A DNA stretch of 64,000 nucleotides from Pararobbsia alpina (GTDB lineage: Bacteria > Pseudomonadota > Gammaproteobacteria > Burkholderiales > Burkholderiaceae), in assembly GCF_902859895.1 (NCBI RefSeq), contig NZ_CADIKM010000002.1, positions 310,001-374,000 of the forward strand, in the 5' to 3' direction. Below, in pieces: positions 1 through 8,597 of this stretch (positions within the stretch are counted from its first letter, which is position 1; every line of letters begins with the position of its first letter). A program made the translations under genes and the position numbers. The notes beneath the pieces were generated by a model that saw only the letters and a program-made list of their open reading frames with translations, was not told where the DNA came from and did no database searches.

Positions 1-227
1 CCGGACCAGCAGCAACTGCGGCTGCGAGGTGCCTTCGATCTCGAAGTCGACCCGACCGTCGCGCGCGTAGTCGAACGCATTGCGGGCGATCTCGGATACC
101 GCCGTTGCGACGCGTGTCTGATCCAGTGTGGAACAACCGAGTTGCCGGGCGATGTCGCGCGAGCGCTGACGCGCGGCCACGACGCCCTGTTCGTTCTCGA
201 TCGTCATGCACAGGATCCGCAACCGCA
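1..227 (-). CDS. RsbT-like ATPase domain protein, N-terminal part only
   Basis: The window cuts this gene; about 75 N-terminal residues are visible, from ATG at 227. They form the start of a GHKL (HATPase) fold like anti-sigma kinases: an ERSR-type helix is followed by an N-box (SEIARNAFDYARDG). The start lies 11 bases after the stop of the phosphatase gene, so it is the fifth gene of the stressosome-type operon. In related operons this position often holds a large sensor histidine kinase with an RsbT-like N-terminal domain, but that cannot be seen here. The domain assignment is good; the full product is unknown. Confidence 0.7.
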
Positions 228-238
228 TCGCAAGGCCC

Positions 239-1354
239 TCAAACGTGATTGGCTTTGACGACGACGACGGTCGCATCGTCGTGTCGCCGTGAGAAGTCGC
301 GGTACAGCACGGCGGCGATCAGGGCCGCCGGGCGGTGCGACAGGCCGGGATAGCGTGCGACGTCCCAGCGCGTGCCGATGCCATCGGAATGCATGACGAG
401 CATGCAGCCGCGCGGCCAGGGCGCCGTGAACTCCTGGGTCTTGCGCATCGTATGGCCGACAATGCCGTTGTGCGAGACGAGCTGGCGTGAAGGCGAAGTG
501 CCAGCGCCGCGCGTACGGCCGGCGGGGTCGAAGCCTGCATCGTGCTCGGCGATCACACAGCCGCTAATGTTGCCGATGCCGGCAAAGGTTACGGTTGCCG
601 CGGCGAGATCGATGCGGGCGACCGCGCCGGCCGCGCCGCGCGTGGGACGCAAGGCATCGTGCATGCGCTCGAGCAGTTCGGCCGGCGGGCGTCCGGGGTT
701 CAACTGAAGGATGCCGACCGCGCTCGCCGCCGCGCGGTGCGCGTCGACGCCGTGGCCCAGGCCATCGACGACGAGAAGGGTCAAGCCCTGCGTATCGGTG
801 TTGATGGCCCACGCGTCGCCGCATACAGTTTCGCCGGGATAGCAGACGCCAATCATGCCGATGTCGAGGGTGCCCGAACGGGCTGGGTCCTGGCTGCCGG
901 TCTGCACCAGCGCGCGAATCGCGGTGCCGATGCCCGCCTGGGAATAGACCGAGAGTTCGTCCGAGAGCCGCCGGATCGCGCCGAGCCCTGTACCGGGCGT
1001 ACCAGTCGAAGAGTGGCCGTCCGCGAATGCCGCATTCAGGTCGCCGATGCCCGGGCCGTTGTCGAGTGCGAATACCTCGACGCCCGCGACGCCCGAGGCA
1101 CCCGCATAGCTGCCGAAGGGATCAGGTTCGGCGGTGTGCAGCCCGCGGACGAGGATTTCGCCCTGACCCGCATGCTTGAGAATATTGGTCGCTGCTTCTG
1201 TGACGACGAGCGCCACGCGGCCTGCGTTCGTCTCGCTCAGCCCGACTTCGCGTGCGGCGTCGACCGCACCGCGGCGCGCGAACGCGACGCTACTGGCATC
1301 GGCGATCGCGAAAGCCCTATGAGCGAACGGTACATTGTTCAAAACAGCTTCCAT
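239..1354 (-). CDS. RsbT-like ATPase fused to PP2C-type (SpoIIE/RsbX) phosphatase
   Basis: A 371-residue two-domain protein. Residues about 1-150 form a GHKL ATPase with an N-box (EAATNILKHAG), a G1 box (DNGPGIG) and a G2 box (GTGLGAIRR). Residues about 165-370 resemble the SpoIIE/RsbX PP2C-like phosphatase, with the metal-binding DGLGHG motif and a late HDDATVVV motif. The chosen ATG at 1354 overlaps the end of the RsbT gene by 16 bases, which suggests translational coupling. By analogy with Bacillus RsbX it would dephosphorylate the RsbR and RsbS STAS proteins and reset the stressosome. A longer start at 1414 exists but would extend into the rsbT coding region without homology. Confidence 0.85.
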   Translation of the reverse strand: MEAVLNNVPFAHRAFAIADASSVAFARRGAVDAAREVGLSETNAGRVALVVTEAATNILKHAGQGEILVRGLHTAEPDPFGSYAGASGVAGVEVFALDNGPGIGDLNAAFADGHSSTGTPGTGLGAIRRLSDELSVYSQAGIGTAIRALVQTGSQDPARSGTLDIGMIGVCYPGETVCGDAWAINTDTQGLTLLVVDGLGHGVDAHRAAASAVGILQLNPGRPPAELLERMHDALRPTRGAAGAVARIDLAAATVTFAGIGNISGCVIAEHDAGFDPAGRTRGAGTSPSRQLVSHNGIVGHTMRKTQEFTAPWPRGCMLVMHSDGIGTRWDVARYPGLSHRPAALIAAVLYRDFSRRHDDATVVVVKANHV

Positions 1355-1791
1355 TTGGTAATCGTGACGGTCGCGCCCTCGCCCGGCGCCGATTCGATCT
1401 GGAACTCGTCGCACAGGCGCTTGGCACCGCCCAGACCAAGTCCGAGCCCACCACCTGTCGTGAATCCGTCCCTCAAGGCGCTGTTCAGATCAGCAATCCC
1501 CGGGCCATGATCGACGAAGCTCAGTCGAAGGCCCTTGCGGGTGCCGTCCACGAGTGCCGTCAGGTGTGCATCGCCGCCGCCGCCATAACGCAGCGTGTTA
1601 CGCGCCAGCTCGCTCGCGGCCGTCACGAATTTGGTCTGTTCGACGAGTGAAAAACCGTATGCGACAGCCTGTTCGCGCAGCGCCTGGCGCAAACGCACGA
1701 TCTCCTCATCGGAACGCAGGCTGAAGGTCGCGAGCGGCCGGACTTCGACCCGGTCGCGGGCGAACGGGTCGCGCGGCGCCGAAAAATCCAT
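1339..1791 (-). CDS. rsbT: RsbT-type serine/threonine kinase (switch kinase)
   Basis: A protein of about 150 residues with the GHKL kinase signature of RsbT: N-box ASELARNTLRYGGGG, G1 box DHGPGI and a Gly-rich G2 box (GGGLGLGLGG). In known stressosomes RsbT phosphorylates the STAS domains of RsbR and RsbS, is released and activates a downstream partner. A GGGAGG ribosome site fits either GTG at 1794 or ATG at 1791; ATG is used here. It follows rsbS by about 35 bases and overlaps the phosphatase gene. No RsbU or sigma-B homologue is visible, so the output partner is likely the proteins encoded just downstream. Confidence 0.88.
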   Translation of the reverse strand: MDFSAPRDPFARDRVEVRPLATFSLRSDEEIVRLRQALREQAVAYGFSLVEQTKFVTAASELARNTLRYGGGGDAHLTALVDGTRKGLRLSFVDHGPGIADLNSALRDGFTTGGGLGLGLGGAKRLCDEFQIESAPGEGATVTITKWKLF

Positions 1792-1827
1792 CACGTGGCC
1801 CTCCCGGCGCGCATGGGCACGCGCATC

Positions 1828-2181
1828 TCAGCGCCCCCGCTGGAGCAGAGCCATGCCCTTCTCGACGTTCAACGCCGTGCGCACGCCCGACAGCGTGAGC
1901 CCGAGTTCGACGAGGGTGATCGCGACCGACGGCTGCATGCCGACCACGACGGTCTGCGCGTCGAGCACACTTGCCATCGCCGCCGTGTTGCCGATCATCC
2001 TGCCGATGAACGAGTCGACCATATCGAGCGAAGAGATGTCGATCAGCACGCCCTGCGCCCTGTCCTGCACGATGCGCGCAGTCAGGTCCTCTTGCAGGGT
2101 CATCGCGAGCCGGTCGTGCATGTCGACCTGGATCGTCACGATCAGGAACCGTCCCATCCGAAGAATCGGAATTCGCTCCAT
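1828..2181 (-). CDS. rsbS: RsbS-type single STAS domain protein
   Basis: A 117-residue single STAS domain. The motif DISSLDMVDSFIGRMI contains the Asp-Ser pair that RsbT phosphorylates in Bacillus RsbS. The C-terminal half (VVGMQPSVAITLVELG) is typical of stressosome STAS domains. RsbS normally forms the core of the stressosome with RsbR and sequesters RsbT until phosphorylated. Only nine bases separate it from rsbR. Assignment is by motif and by the R-S-T gene order. Confidence 0.88.
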   Translation of the reverse strand: MERIPILRMGRFLIVTIQVDMHDRLAMTLQEDLTARIVQDRAQGVLIDISSLDMVDSFIGRMIGNTAAMASVLDAQTVVVGMQPSVAITLVELGLTLSGVRTALNVEKGMALLQRGR

Positions 2182-2190
2182 GGCATCGTC

Positions 2191-3090
2191 TTACCGGAAG
2201 TCTTGCGAAGGGACGGGGGCCACCGGGGCTGTGATCGAAGTGCTCGGCAACGGTCTGCCCGTGCGCTGGAGGGCGATGACGAACGCATCGGCGAGCGTCG
2301 ACTTGGTGATCACGTTCGAGAGATTGACGCCGAGATGCACGATGGTCTGTGCGATCTGCGGGCGAATGCCGCTGATGATGCAGTCCGCACCCATGAGGCG
2401 CGCGGCCGCGACTGTCTTGAGCAGATGCTGGGCCACCAGGGTGTCGACGGTCGGCACGCCCGTGATGTCGATGATCGCGATGCCCGCACCCGTCTCGACG
2501 ATCTTTTGCAGCAGGCTTTCCATCACGACCTGAGTGCGCGAGGAGTCGAGTGTGCCGATCAGGGGCAGGGCGAGAATGCCTTCCCAGAGCTGGACGACCG
2601 GGGTCGACAGTTCGAGCAGTTCCTGCTGCTGCCGTGCGATCACCTGTTCGCGGCTCTTCTGGTAAACCTCCATCGTATAGAGGCCGAACGAGTCGAGCAG
2701 CATATTGACCGACCAGCTCAGCGTGGCCAGCTTGGCCGGCTCGCTGGCCACTGCCGTGCGCAACTGCGTGAACAGGGGCTGCTTGAGCGAGAACACGAAG
2801 GTGGCGGTCTCGACGGGCGAGAAGCCCTGGCGCGCGCGCAGAGTGGCGATGTCGGCAAGCGAGGCGCGAAGCGCGTCCCAGTCGGAGCGGTCGGGGTCGA
2901 GCGATTCGGCGCGGTTGAGCGTGTCGATGAAGCTGTTCAGGAAAGCTCGAAACTGTTCGCGTATCTCCGCTTCGCTTGTCAGTCCGCGACGCGACGCGAG
3001 CGCGAGGTGCTGGCCTAGCCACGCACTGAGCACTTCGTCTTGATGCGTGGAGAGAATCTGGGCCAAGCGGGTTCCGTCCGGTGCATCCAT
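2191..3090 (-). CDS. rsbR: RsbR-type stressosome co-antagonist
   Basis: A 299-residue first gene of the operon. The N-terminal half (about 1-150) is helical and globin-like, as in RsbR sensory (RsbRD) domains. The C-terminal half is a STAS domain with IIDITGVPTVDTLVAQHL, where the Thr after Asp corresponds to the phosphorylated Thr of RsbR. The last 25 residues are Pro/Ser-rich. It would form the sensing turrets of a stressosome. No haem-binding His or flavin motif could be identified by eye, so the signal is unknown. Confidence 0.85.
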   Translation of the reverse strand: MDAPDGTRLAQILSTHQDEVLSAWLGQHLALASRRGLTSEAEIREQFRAFLNSFIDTLNRAESLDPDRSDWDALRASLADIATLRARQGFSPVETATFVFSLKQPLFTQLRTAVASEPAKLATLSWSVNMLLDSFGLYTMEVYQKSREQVIARQQQELLELSTPVVQLWEGILALPLIGTLDSSRTQVVMESLLQKIVETGAGIAIIDITGVPTVDTLVAQHLLKTVAAARLMGADCIISGIRPQIAQTIVHLGVNLSNVITKSTLADAFVIALQRTGRPLPSTSITAPVAPVPSQDFR

Positions 3091-3703
3091 GAGAGTGCTC
3101 CCTTTTTGCTGTATCGCGAACGTGAGTTACGCCAGCGACGTGAAAAATGGCGGAGTGCGGCCGGTGTGGCGCCGGTAACGGGCCCTTGTCCACTATGCAA
3201 CGAGGGCTGGCGTCGCGCACTGTAGCATGGGGTTGAGGGGGGCAACAGCTTCCCATCCCGCTTTCTCGAAAAGTAGCCAATCCTTTATCTACGAGAGGTG
3301 AGCAGCGATTTTCGAAACTCGATTTTTTGCCGCTAGCCAGTCGGAGCGTGTAAGGAGTCCGGCACAATTTACCGCCGTTTCCGCTTGGCGAAAATACGAT
3401 TGATGGTTTGCCGGATGGATGCCGAGTCCTACGGGTAAATCATGCCTTGGCGCGCGTGGGCGGCCACCAATATGCTGCGGGAGGACCCGAACCGCGAGGC
3501 GGAGCGCCGCTGCGCAAGTGCGTGGTCAAGCTCGACGGACCGCTCGACCGGAGCGCGGAAACAACACCCAAACCGTCTCCTCACTTCCCAACCCTGAAGG
3601 CCAAGGTTTCTCGGAGACACCGATAACAATAAAAACGTAGGAGTAGGGCCGTTGAATTGGAAACGCATCGCGTTTTTGACAAAAACATTCCTGGAGGAAA
3701 GAC
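3091..3703. other. Divergent intergenic region, stressosome operon / sugar transporter
   Basis: About 610 bases separate the leftward rsbR operon from the rightward ytfQ gene. No convincing coding sequence is present. The right end is AT-richer and holds a perfect 6-3-6 palindrome (3661-3675) and the ytfQ ribosome site GGAGGAAA at 3693. A TACAGT hexamer upstream of rsbR on the minus strand is a weak -10 candidate. Nothing else was recognised. Confidence 0.6.
3661..3675. promoter_or_regulatory. Candidate operator palindrome upstream of ytfQ
   Basis: AAACGC, three bases, then GCGTTT form a perfect inverted repeat 28 bases before the ytfQ start codon. Its size and AAACG arms resemble operators of LacI-family sugar repressors. 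No LacI gene is present in the window, so the regulator is unknown and the role is inferred from position. Confidence 0.35.
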
Positions 3704-4699
3704 ATGCCGAATCATTCACGCTGGTCCCGTCCCCTGCTTGTCTCGATGATCGCCGTGGTCTGCGCTGCCGCCGCGGGTGCCGCATCGGCCGACGATGCAC
3801 CTCTGCCGAAAATTGCGCAGAAGAAACCCCTCAAGGTCGGCTTTGCCCAGACCGAGAGCAACAATCCGTGGCGTCTCGCCGAAACGAAGTCGTTCAAGGA
3901 CATCGCGTCCAAGTGCGGCTGGCAGATGGTGATGACCGATGCGAACAGCTCCGCTGCGAAGCAGGTCTCCGACATCCGCAGCATGATCGCGCAGAAGGTC
4001 GACCTGCTGGTCTTCCCGCCGCGTGAAGAGAAGCCGCTTGCGCCCGTGATTCTCGAGGCGAAGAAAGCCAATATCCCCGTGATTCTCGTCGACCGCAACG
4101 TCGACCAGTCCCTCGCCGTTGCCGGCAAGGACTACATCACCTTCATCGGCTCCGACTTCATCGACCAGGGCAAGCGCTCGGCGGACTGGCTGATCAAGGC
4201 GACCAACGGCAAGGCGAACATCATCGAGCTCGAAGGCACGACGGGCGCGTCGGCGGCGAACGATCGCAAGAAAGGCTTCGACGACGCGATCGCTTCGCAC
4301 CCCGACATGAAGATCATCGCTTCGCAGTCGGGCGACTTCGCGCGCGACACCGGTCGCAAGGTCATGGAAACGCTGCTGCAGGCGCATCCGGAGGTGACCG
4401 CCGTCTATGCGCACAACGACGAAATGGCGCTCGGCGCAATCGCCGCGATCAAGGCGGCCGGCAAGACCCCGGGCAAGGACATCGTGCTGGTGTCGATCGA
4501 CGGCACGCGCGGCGCCCTGGAAGCGGTCAAGTCGGGCGAACTCGGCGCCGACGTCCAGTCCTCGCCGTTCTTCGGGCCGCTCGCCTGCGATGTCGCGCAG
4601 AAATATGCGAAGGGCGAGGCGATTCCGCCGTGGGTCAAGGTATCGGACAAGTTCTACGACAAGGCCAATGTCGAAGCGAACCTCAAGGATGGCTACTGA
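3704..4699 (+). CDS. ytfQ: Sugar ABC transporter periplasmic binding protein (YtfQ-like)
   Basis: A 331-residue protein with a signal peptide (Arg-rich start, hydrophobic core, cleavage near ASADDA). The mature part is a type I periplasmic sugar-binding fold of the ribose/galactose class. Stretches such as FAQTESNNPWRLAET, ELEGTTGASAANDRKKGF, SQSGDFARDTGRKVME and VYAHNDEMALGAI are close to E. coli YtfQ, the galactofuranose-binding protein. GGAGGAAA precedes the ATG. It is first in an operon with one double ATPase and two permeases. Galactofuranose is the best substrate guess; a related furanose or other pentose or hexose is possible. Confidence 0.87.
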   Translation: MPNHSRWSRPLLVSMIAVVCAAAAGAASADDAPLPKIAQKKPLKVGFAQTESNNPWRLAETKSFKDIASKCGWQMVMTDANSSAAKQVSDIRSMIAQKVDLLVFPPREEKPLAPVILEAKKANIPVILVDRNVDQSLAVAGKDYITFIGSDFIDQGKRSADWLIKATNGKANIIELEGTTGASAANDRKKGFDDAIASHPDMKIIASQSGDFARDTGRKVMETLLQAHPEVTAVYAHNDEMALGAIAAIKAAGKTPGKDIVLVSIDGTRGALEAVKSGELGADVQSSPFFGPLACDVAQKYAKGEAIPPWVKVSDKFYDKANVEANLKDGY

Positions 4700-4751
4700 G
4701 CGGCTCGTCGTTCAGACCGCGGTGCTGGGTCCGGTTTCTCTCCGCGTGAGG

Positions 4752-4816
4752 CGTGACGCATATAGCGCAGATGACGCACAGGCTCCATGCGCGTGAGATG
4801 CGTGAAGTGCGTCACG
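4752..4816 (+). repeat. Intercistronic inverted repeat between ytfQ and ytfR
   Basis: CGTGACGCA at 4752-4760 is the exact reverse complement of TGCGTCACG at 4808-4816, and several extra GCGTGA and GACGCA copies lie between. The resulting stem-loop sits in the 178-base gap after the binding-protein gene. Such structures often stabilise the upstream message or attenuate read-through, which would give an excess of binding protein over membrane parts. The role here is inferred. Confidence 0.45.
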
Positions 4817-4877
4817 GGCCTCGCCTCCGGCGAACTGGATCCAGCCCTCCCTTCGATGATGGCAAGGAGGATCGATC

Positions 4878-6458
4878 GTGTCGGAAAGCTTGTCCACGCC
4901 GTTGCTCCTGGAAATGCAGGACATCGACAAGAGCTTCGGCGGCGTCGCCGCCTTGCGCCGCGCGAGCCTGTCCGTCGCGGCGGGCGAAGTGCATGCGCTG
5001 ATCGGCCAGAACGGCGCGGGGAAATCGACCCTCATCAAGATCCTGACCGGCGCTTATCGCCGCGACGCGGGCCTGGTTTACTTCGCCGGCCGCGAGGTCG
5101 ACTTCACGTCGCCGCAAGCGGCGCGCAATGGTGGCATCAGCACCATCTACCAGGAGATCAACCTCGTGCCCATGCGCTCGATCGCCGAGAACATCTTTCT
5201 CGGGCGCGAGCCGCGGCGCTTCGGCCTGATCGACTGGCGCTCGATTCACCGGCAGGCCGACACCCTGCTCTCGTCGTTCGGCCTGTCGATCGATGTGCAT
5301 CGGCCGGTCGCACAGTTCTCGACCGCGGTCCAGCAGATGGTCGCGCTCGCGCGTGCCGTTTCGGCCAATGCACGGATGGTCATCATAGATGAATCGACAT
5401 CGTCGCTCGACGAGCGGGAGGTCGAATTGCTGTTTACCGTCGTGCGCCGCCTGCGCGACGACGGACGTGCGGTGATCTTCGTCTCGCACCGGCTCGATGA
5501 ACTCTATGCGATCTGTGACCGCGTGACCGTGATGCGCGACGGCCAGACCGTTGCCGCCGCACCGATGGCCGAGATGGACAAGCTCCAGCTCGTGACGACC
5601 ATGCTCGGCCGCAGCCTGGCCGCCGTGGTCCGGCATCCGGCCGCTGCCGAAGGGCGCGACCCTTCGGCGCGTGGCCCCGTGCAGCTCACCGCGACCCATC
5701 TGCGCGCTGCGCCGAAAGTACAGGACGTCTCACTCGCGGTCCATGCGGGCGAGGCGGTCGGCCTCGCCGGCCTGCTCGGCGCCGGCCGCACGGAAACCAT
5801 GCGCCTGATGTTCGGCGCCGAAGCACCCGGCGGGGGCACCCTGTCGCTCGCCGGCGAGGCCGTCGCGCTGAAGTCGCCCCAGGATGCGATCCGGCGCGGC
5901 ATGGGGCTGCTGACCGAAGACCGCAAGGCCGAAGGCATCGTGCCCGAGCTCTCCGTGCGCGACAACCTCACCCTCGTGTGCCTGCCGACACTCGTGCGGC
6001 GTGGCGTCGTCGACCGGCGCGTGCAGAAGGCCCTAGTCGAGCGCTTTATCGAATCGCTGGGCATCAAGCTGCGCGATGCCGACCAGCCGATCCGCGAACT
6101 TTCGGGCGGCAACCAGCAGAAAGTGCTGCTCGCGCGCTGGCTCGCATCGAATCCGAAACTGCTGCTGCTCGACGAACCGACGCGCGGCATCGATGTCGGC
6201 GCGAAGGCCGAGATCGCGAAGATCATCCGCGAACTCCGCAATACCGGTATGGCCGTGCTGCTCACCGCTTCCGAACTCGAGGAACTCATCGCCGTCGCCG
6301 ACCGCGCGGTGGTGATGCGCGATGGCCGCAGCGTCGCCGAACTCGACGGCGCGGCACTCAGCGAAGCGTCGATCATGGATGCGATCGCCTTCGGAGCGGG
6401 TGCGCCAAGCGCGCTTGCCGAAGCCGCCCAGACCGTGACCCAACGGGAGCAGCCATGA
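4878..6458 (+). CDS. ytfR: Sugar ABC transporter double ATPase (YtfR-like)
   Basis: A 526-residue protein with two tandem ABC domains, as in RbsA/MglA/YtfR. The first has Walker A GQNGAGKST and a Walker B ending in IIDEST. The second has GLLGAGRTE in place of Walker A, the signature LSGGNQQKV and LLLDEPTRGIDVGAK. The GTG start at 4878 is preceded by AAGGAGG at good spacing. It would power sugar uptake on the inner face of the membrane. Its last codons overlap the first permease gene (ATGA). Confidence 0.9.
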   Translation: MSESLSTPLLLEMQDIDKSFGGVAALRRASLSVAAGEVHALIGQNGAGKSTLIKILTGAYRRDAGLVYFAGREVDFTSPQAARNGGISTIYQEINLVPMRSIAENIFLGREPRRFGLIDWRSIHRQADTLLSSFGLSIDVHRPVAQFSTAVQQMVALARAVSANARMVIIDESTSSLDEREVELLFTVVRRLRDDGRAVIFVSHRLDELYAICDRVTVMRDGQTVAAAPMAEMDKLQLVTTMLGRSLAAVVRHPAAAEGRDPSARGPVQLTATHLRAAPKVQDVSLAVHAGEAVGLAGLLGAGRTETMRLMFGAEAPGGGTLSLAGEAVALKSPQDAIRRGMGLLTEDRKAEGIVPELSVRDNLTLVCLPTLVRRGVVDRRVQKALVERFIESLGIKLRDADQPIRELSGGNQQKVLLARWLASNPKLLLLDEPTRGIDVGAKAEIAKIIRELRNTGMAVLLTASELEELIAVADRAVVMRDGRSVAELDGAALSEASIMDAIAFGAGAPSALAEAAQTVTQREQP

Positions 6459-7501
6459 AGCGCATCGGTCACCGCGCGCCGGTGAGCGCTGCCGACGCTC
6501 ATGCGGCACCTGCCACTCCCGAGACTCCCGGCATTCCCGGCACCGTCGCGCCGCCGGCCCGGCCCGGCAACACGCGCAGGCTGCCGGTGACGAGAGAGAT
6601 TGTCGTTCTGCTCTTGTTGCTCGCCTTCAACCTGCTGTTCACCCAGCACTTCTGGTCGCTGCAGACCTTCAATGTGAACCTCACCCAGGTCGTCACGATC
6701 GTGATCGTCGGGATCGGCATGACACTCGTGGTGGCGACCGGCGGAATCGATCTTTCGGTCGGCGCATCGATGGCGATTGCCGGAACCCTTGCACCCCTGA
6801 TCTTCCTCAATGTCGACGGCCCCATGGGCATCGTGCTCGCGTTCCTGGGCTCGATCGCGGCCGCCACCCTGTTCGGCGTGTTCAACGGCCTGCTCGTGAC
6901 CCGGCTGAAGGTGCAGCCGATCGTTGCCACGCTCGTGCTCTTCATCGCGGGGCGCGGCATCGCGCAGGTCATCGTCGACGGCAACCTCCAGGTGTTCAAC
7001 AACGATGCGTTCCAGTGGATCGCACTCGGCAAGATCGCCGGTGTGCCCGTGCAAGTGTTCGTCATGCTCGTGCTGGTCGGCCTGTTCATCTGGATCGTGC
7101 GCAAGACCCTGTTCGGCCAGTACCTGCTCGTGACCGGGGGCAACGAGAGCGCGGCATTCCTGTGCGGGGTGCCGACGCGGCGCGTGAAGATGATCGCCTA
7201 TTCCGTCTGCGGCGCGCTGGCCGGCCTTGCCGGGCTGATCTCGATCGGCATCAATTCATCGTCCGATCCGAACGTGACCGGCGTGGGCATCGAACTCGAC
7301 GCGATCGCTGCGGTAGCCGTGGGCGGCAATGCGCTCACCGGCGGCAAGGCCTGGATCGGCGGCACCCTGCTCGGCGCGCTGATCATCCAGCTGGTGCGCT
7401 ACACCCTGCTTGCGCACGGCGTGCCCGACGCGGCCGCGCTAGTCGTCAAGGCGGCGATCATCGTCGCCGCCGTCTACATCCAGCGCCGCAACCGCGCCTG
7501 A
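6455..7501 (+). CDS. ytfT: Sugar ABC transporter permease (YtfT-like)
   Basis: A 348-residue membrane protein of the RbsC/AraH family. A Pro/Ala-rich cytoplasmic N-terminus of about 45 residues precedes multiple membrane helices. The conserved stretches VVATGGIDLSVGASMAIAG, LLVTGGNESAAFLCGV and AVAVGGNALTGGKAWIGG are typical. The ATG at 6455 overlaps the ytfR stop. It should form half of the transport channel with the next gene product. Confidence 0.88.
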   Translation: MKRIGHRAPVSAADAHAAPATPETPGIPGTVAPPARPGNTRRLPVTREIVVLLLLLAFNLLFTQHFWSLQTFNVNLTQVVTIVIVGIGMTLVVATGGIDLSVGASMAIAGTLAPLIFLNVDGPMGIVLAFLGSIAAATLFGVFNGLLVTRLKVQPIVATLVLFIAGRGIAQVIVDGNLQVFNNDAFQWIALGKIAGVPVQVFVMLVLVGLFIWIVRKTLFGQYLLVTGGNESAAFLCGVPTRRVKMIAYSVCGALAGLAGLISIGINSSSDPNVTGVGIELDAIAAVAVGGNALTGGKAWIGGTLLGALIIQLVRYTLLAHGVPDAAALVVKAAIIVAAVYIQRRNRA

Positions 7502-7523
7502 TGGCACACGAGAAGGATTCCTC

Positions 7524-8504
7524 ATGAAAAAGAACTACGTTATCCTGCTGGTGCTGATCGCACTCGTTGCCTTCGGTGCCGTGCGCTACGACAACTTCGT
7601 GTCGGCGTACAACATCAGCTCCTTCTGGCGCTATAACTCGATGTTCGCGCTGATCTCGATCGGCATGTGCTTCGTGATCGTCACCGGCGGCATCGACCTG
7701 TCCGTCGGCACCGTGGCGGCGATGAGCAGCGTCGTCGCCGCACTCATCAGCCCGCACGGCGCGACCTTCGCCGTGCTCGCCGGCGTTGGTTCCGGACTGC
7801 TCGCCGGCATCGTCAACGGTCTCATCATCACGAGACTGAAAATCCTGCCATTCATCACGACACTCGCCACGAGCCTCGCCGCCCACGGCCTCGCGCTGCT
7901 GCTCGGCCAAAACGATGCCGTCGCGATCTCCGCCGAATCGGGTTTCGCCGCCTTTGGCCAGGGAGACTGGCTCGGCGTGCCGATTCCGGCCTGGGCCGCC
8001 CTCATCGCTTTCGCGCTCGCGCTCGTCGCGCTCGGCTACAGCCGGTTCGGACGCCATGCACTCGCCGCCGGCGGCAGCGAGGAAGCCGCCCGCCTCATGG
8101 GGCTCAACATCGACCGCCTGCTGGTCACTGTCTACGCCGTGTCGGGCGGACTGGCGGGCCTCGCCGGCGTGATCCTCGCCTCGCAGTTCGGTGCTGGCCA
8201 GCCAAACGAAGGCGTCGGCTGGGAGCTGTTCGCGATCTCCGCCGTCGTGCTCGGCGGCACCTTGCTAAGCGGCGGCGAGGGCTCGATCGCCATGACCGTC
8301 GCCGGCGTCGCCCTGCTCGGCCTCGTGTTCAATATGCTGAACTTCGAGAACGGTATGGGCCTGATCAGCTTGTCCGCCTATTGGCAGTCCGTGATTCGCG
8401 GCGTGTTTCTGCTGATCGTCATCATTCTCCAGGCGCGTGCATTGAAGCGCAGTCGCATTCGCGTCGAAGAATCTCCCACCCGAGCGTTCGCAAGAAAGGG
8501 CTGA
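7524..8504 (+). CDS. yjfF: Sugar ABC transporter second permease (YjfF-like)
   Basis: A 326-residue membrane protein of the same family as the preceding permease, with FVIVTGGIDLSVGTVAAMSS and AVVLGGTLLSGGEGSIA. Two different permeases next to one double ATPase is the layout of E. coli ytfQRT-yjfF, which supports the substrate-class assignment. AAGGATTC lies before the ATG, 22 bases after ytfT. The C-terminus is basic and cytoplasmic. The assignment as YjfF rests mainly on gene order. Confidence 0.83.
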   Translation: MKKNYVILLVLIALVAFGAVRYDNFVSAYNISSFWRYNSMFALISIGMCFVIVTGGIDLSVGTVAAMSSVVAALISPHGATFAVLAGVGSGLLAGIVNGLIITRLKILPFITTLATSLAAHGLALLLGQNDAVAISAESGFAAFGQGDWLGVPIPAWAALIAFALALVALGYSRFGRHALAAGGSEEAARLMGLNIDRLLVTVYAVSGGLAGLAGVILASQFGAGQPNEGVGWELFAISAVVLGGTLLSGGEGSIAMTVAGVALLGLVFNMLNFENGMGLISLSAYWQSVIRGVFLLIVIILQARALKRSRIRVEESPTRAFARKG

Positions 8505-8557
8505 GCTGCCGTAGGAGTCGTGCGCGCGAGCGATAGATGACGCAACGCGTCAGATCC

Positions 8558-8589
8558 GCCCCCGGTCGAAACAAGTTTGACCGGGGGGC
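8558..8589 (+). terminator. GC-rich hairpin after the sugar transporter operon
   Basis: CCCCCGGTC pairs with GACCGGGGG across an 11-base loop. It lies about 55 bases after the yjfF stop but lacks a T-run, so it is either a weak or factor-assisted terminator or a structure that hides the G-run upstream of the next start codon at 8598. Confidence 0.4.
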
Positions 8590-8597
8590 AGAAGCGC

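Noticed and set aside
1706-3367. Long minus-strand frame running through rsbS, rsbR and beyond
   Set aside because: It is in a different frame from the recognised STAS proteins and is Arg/His/Pro-rich without any domain.
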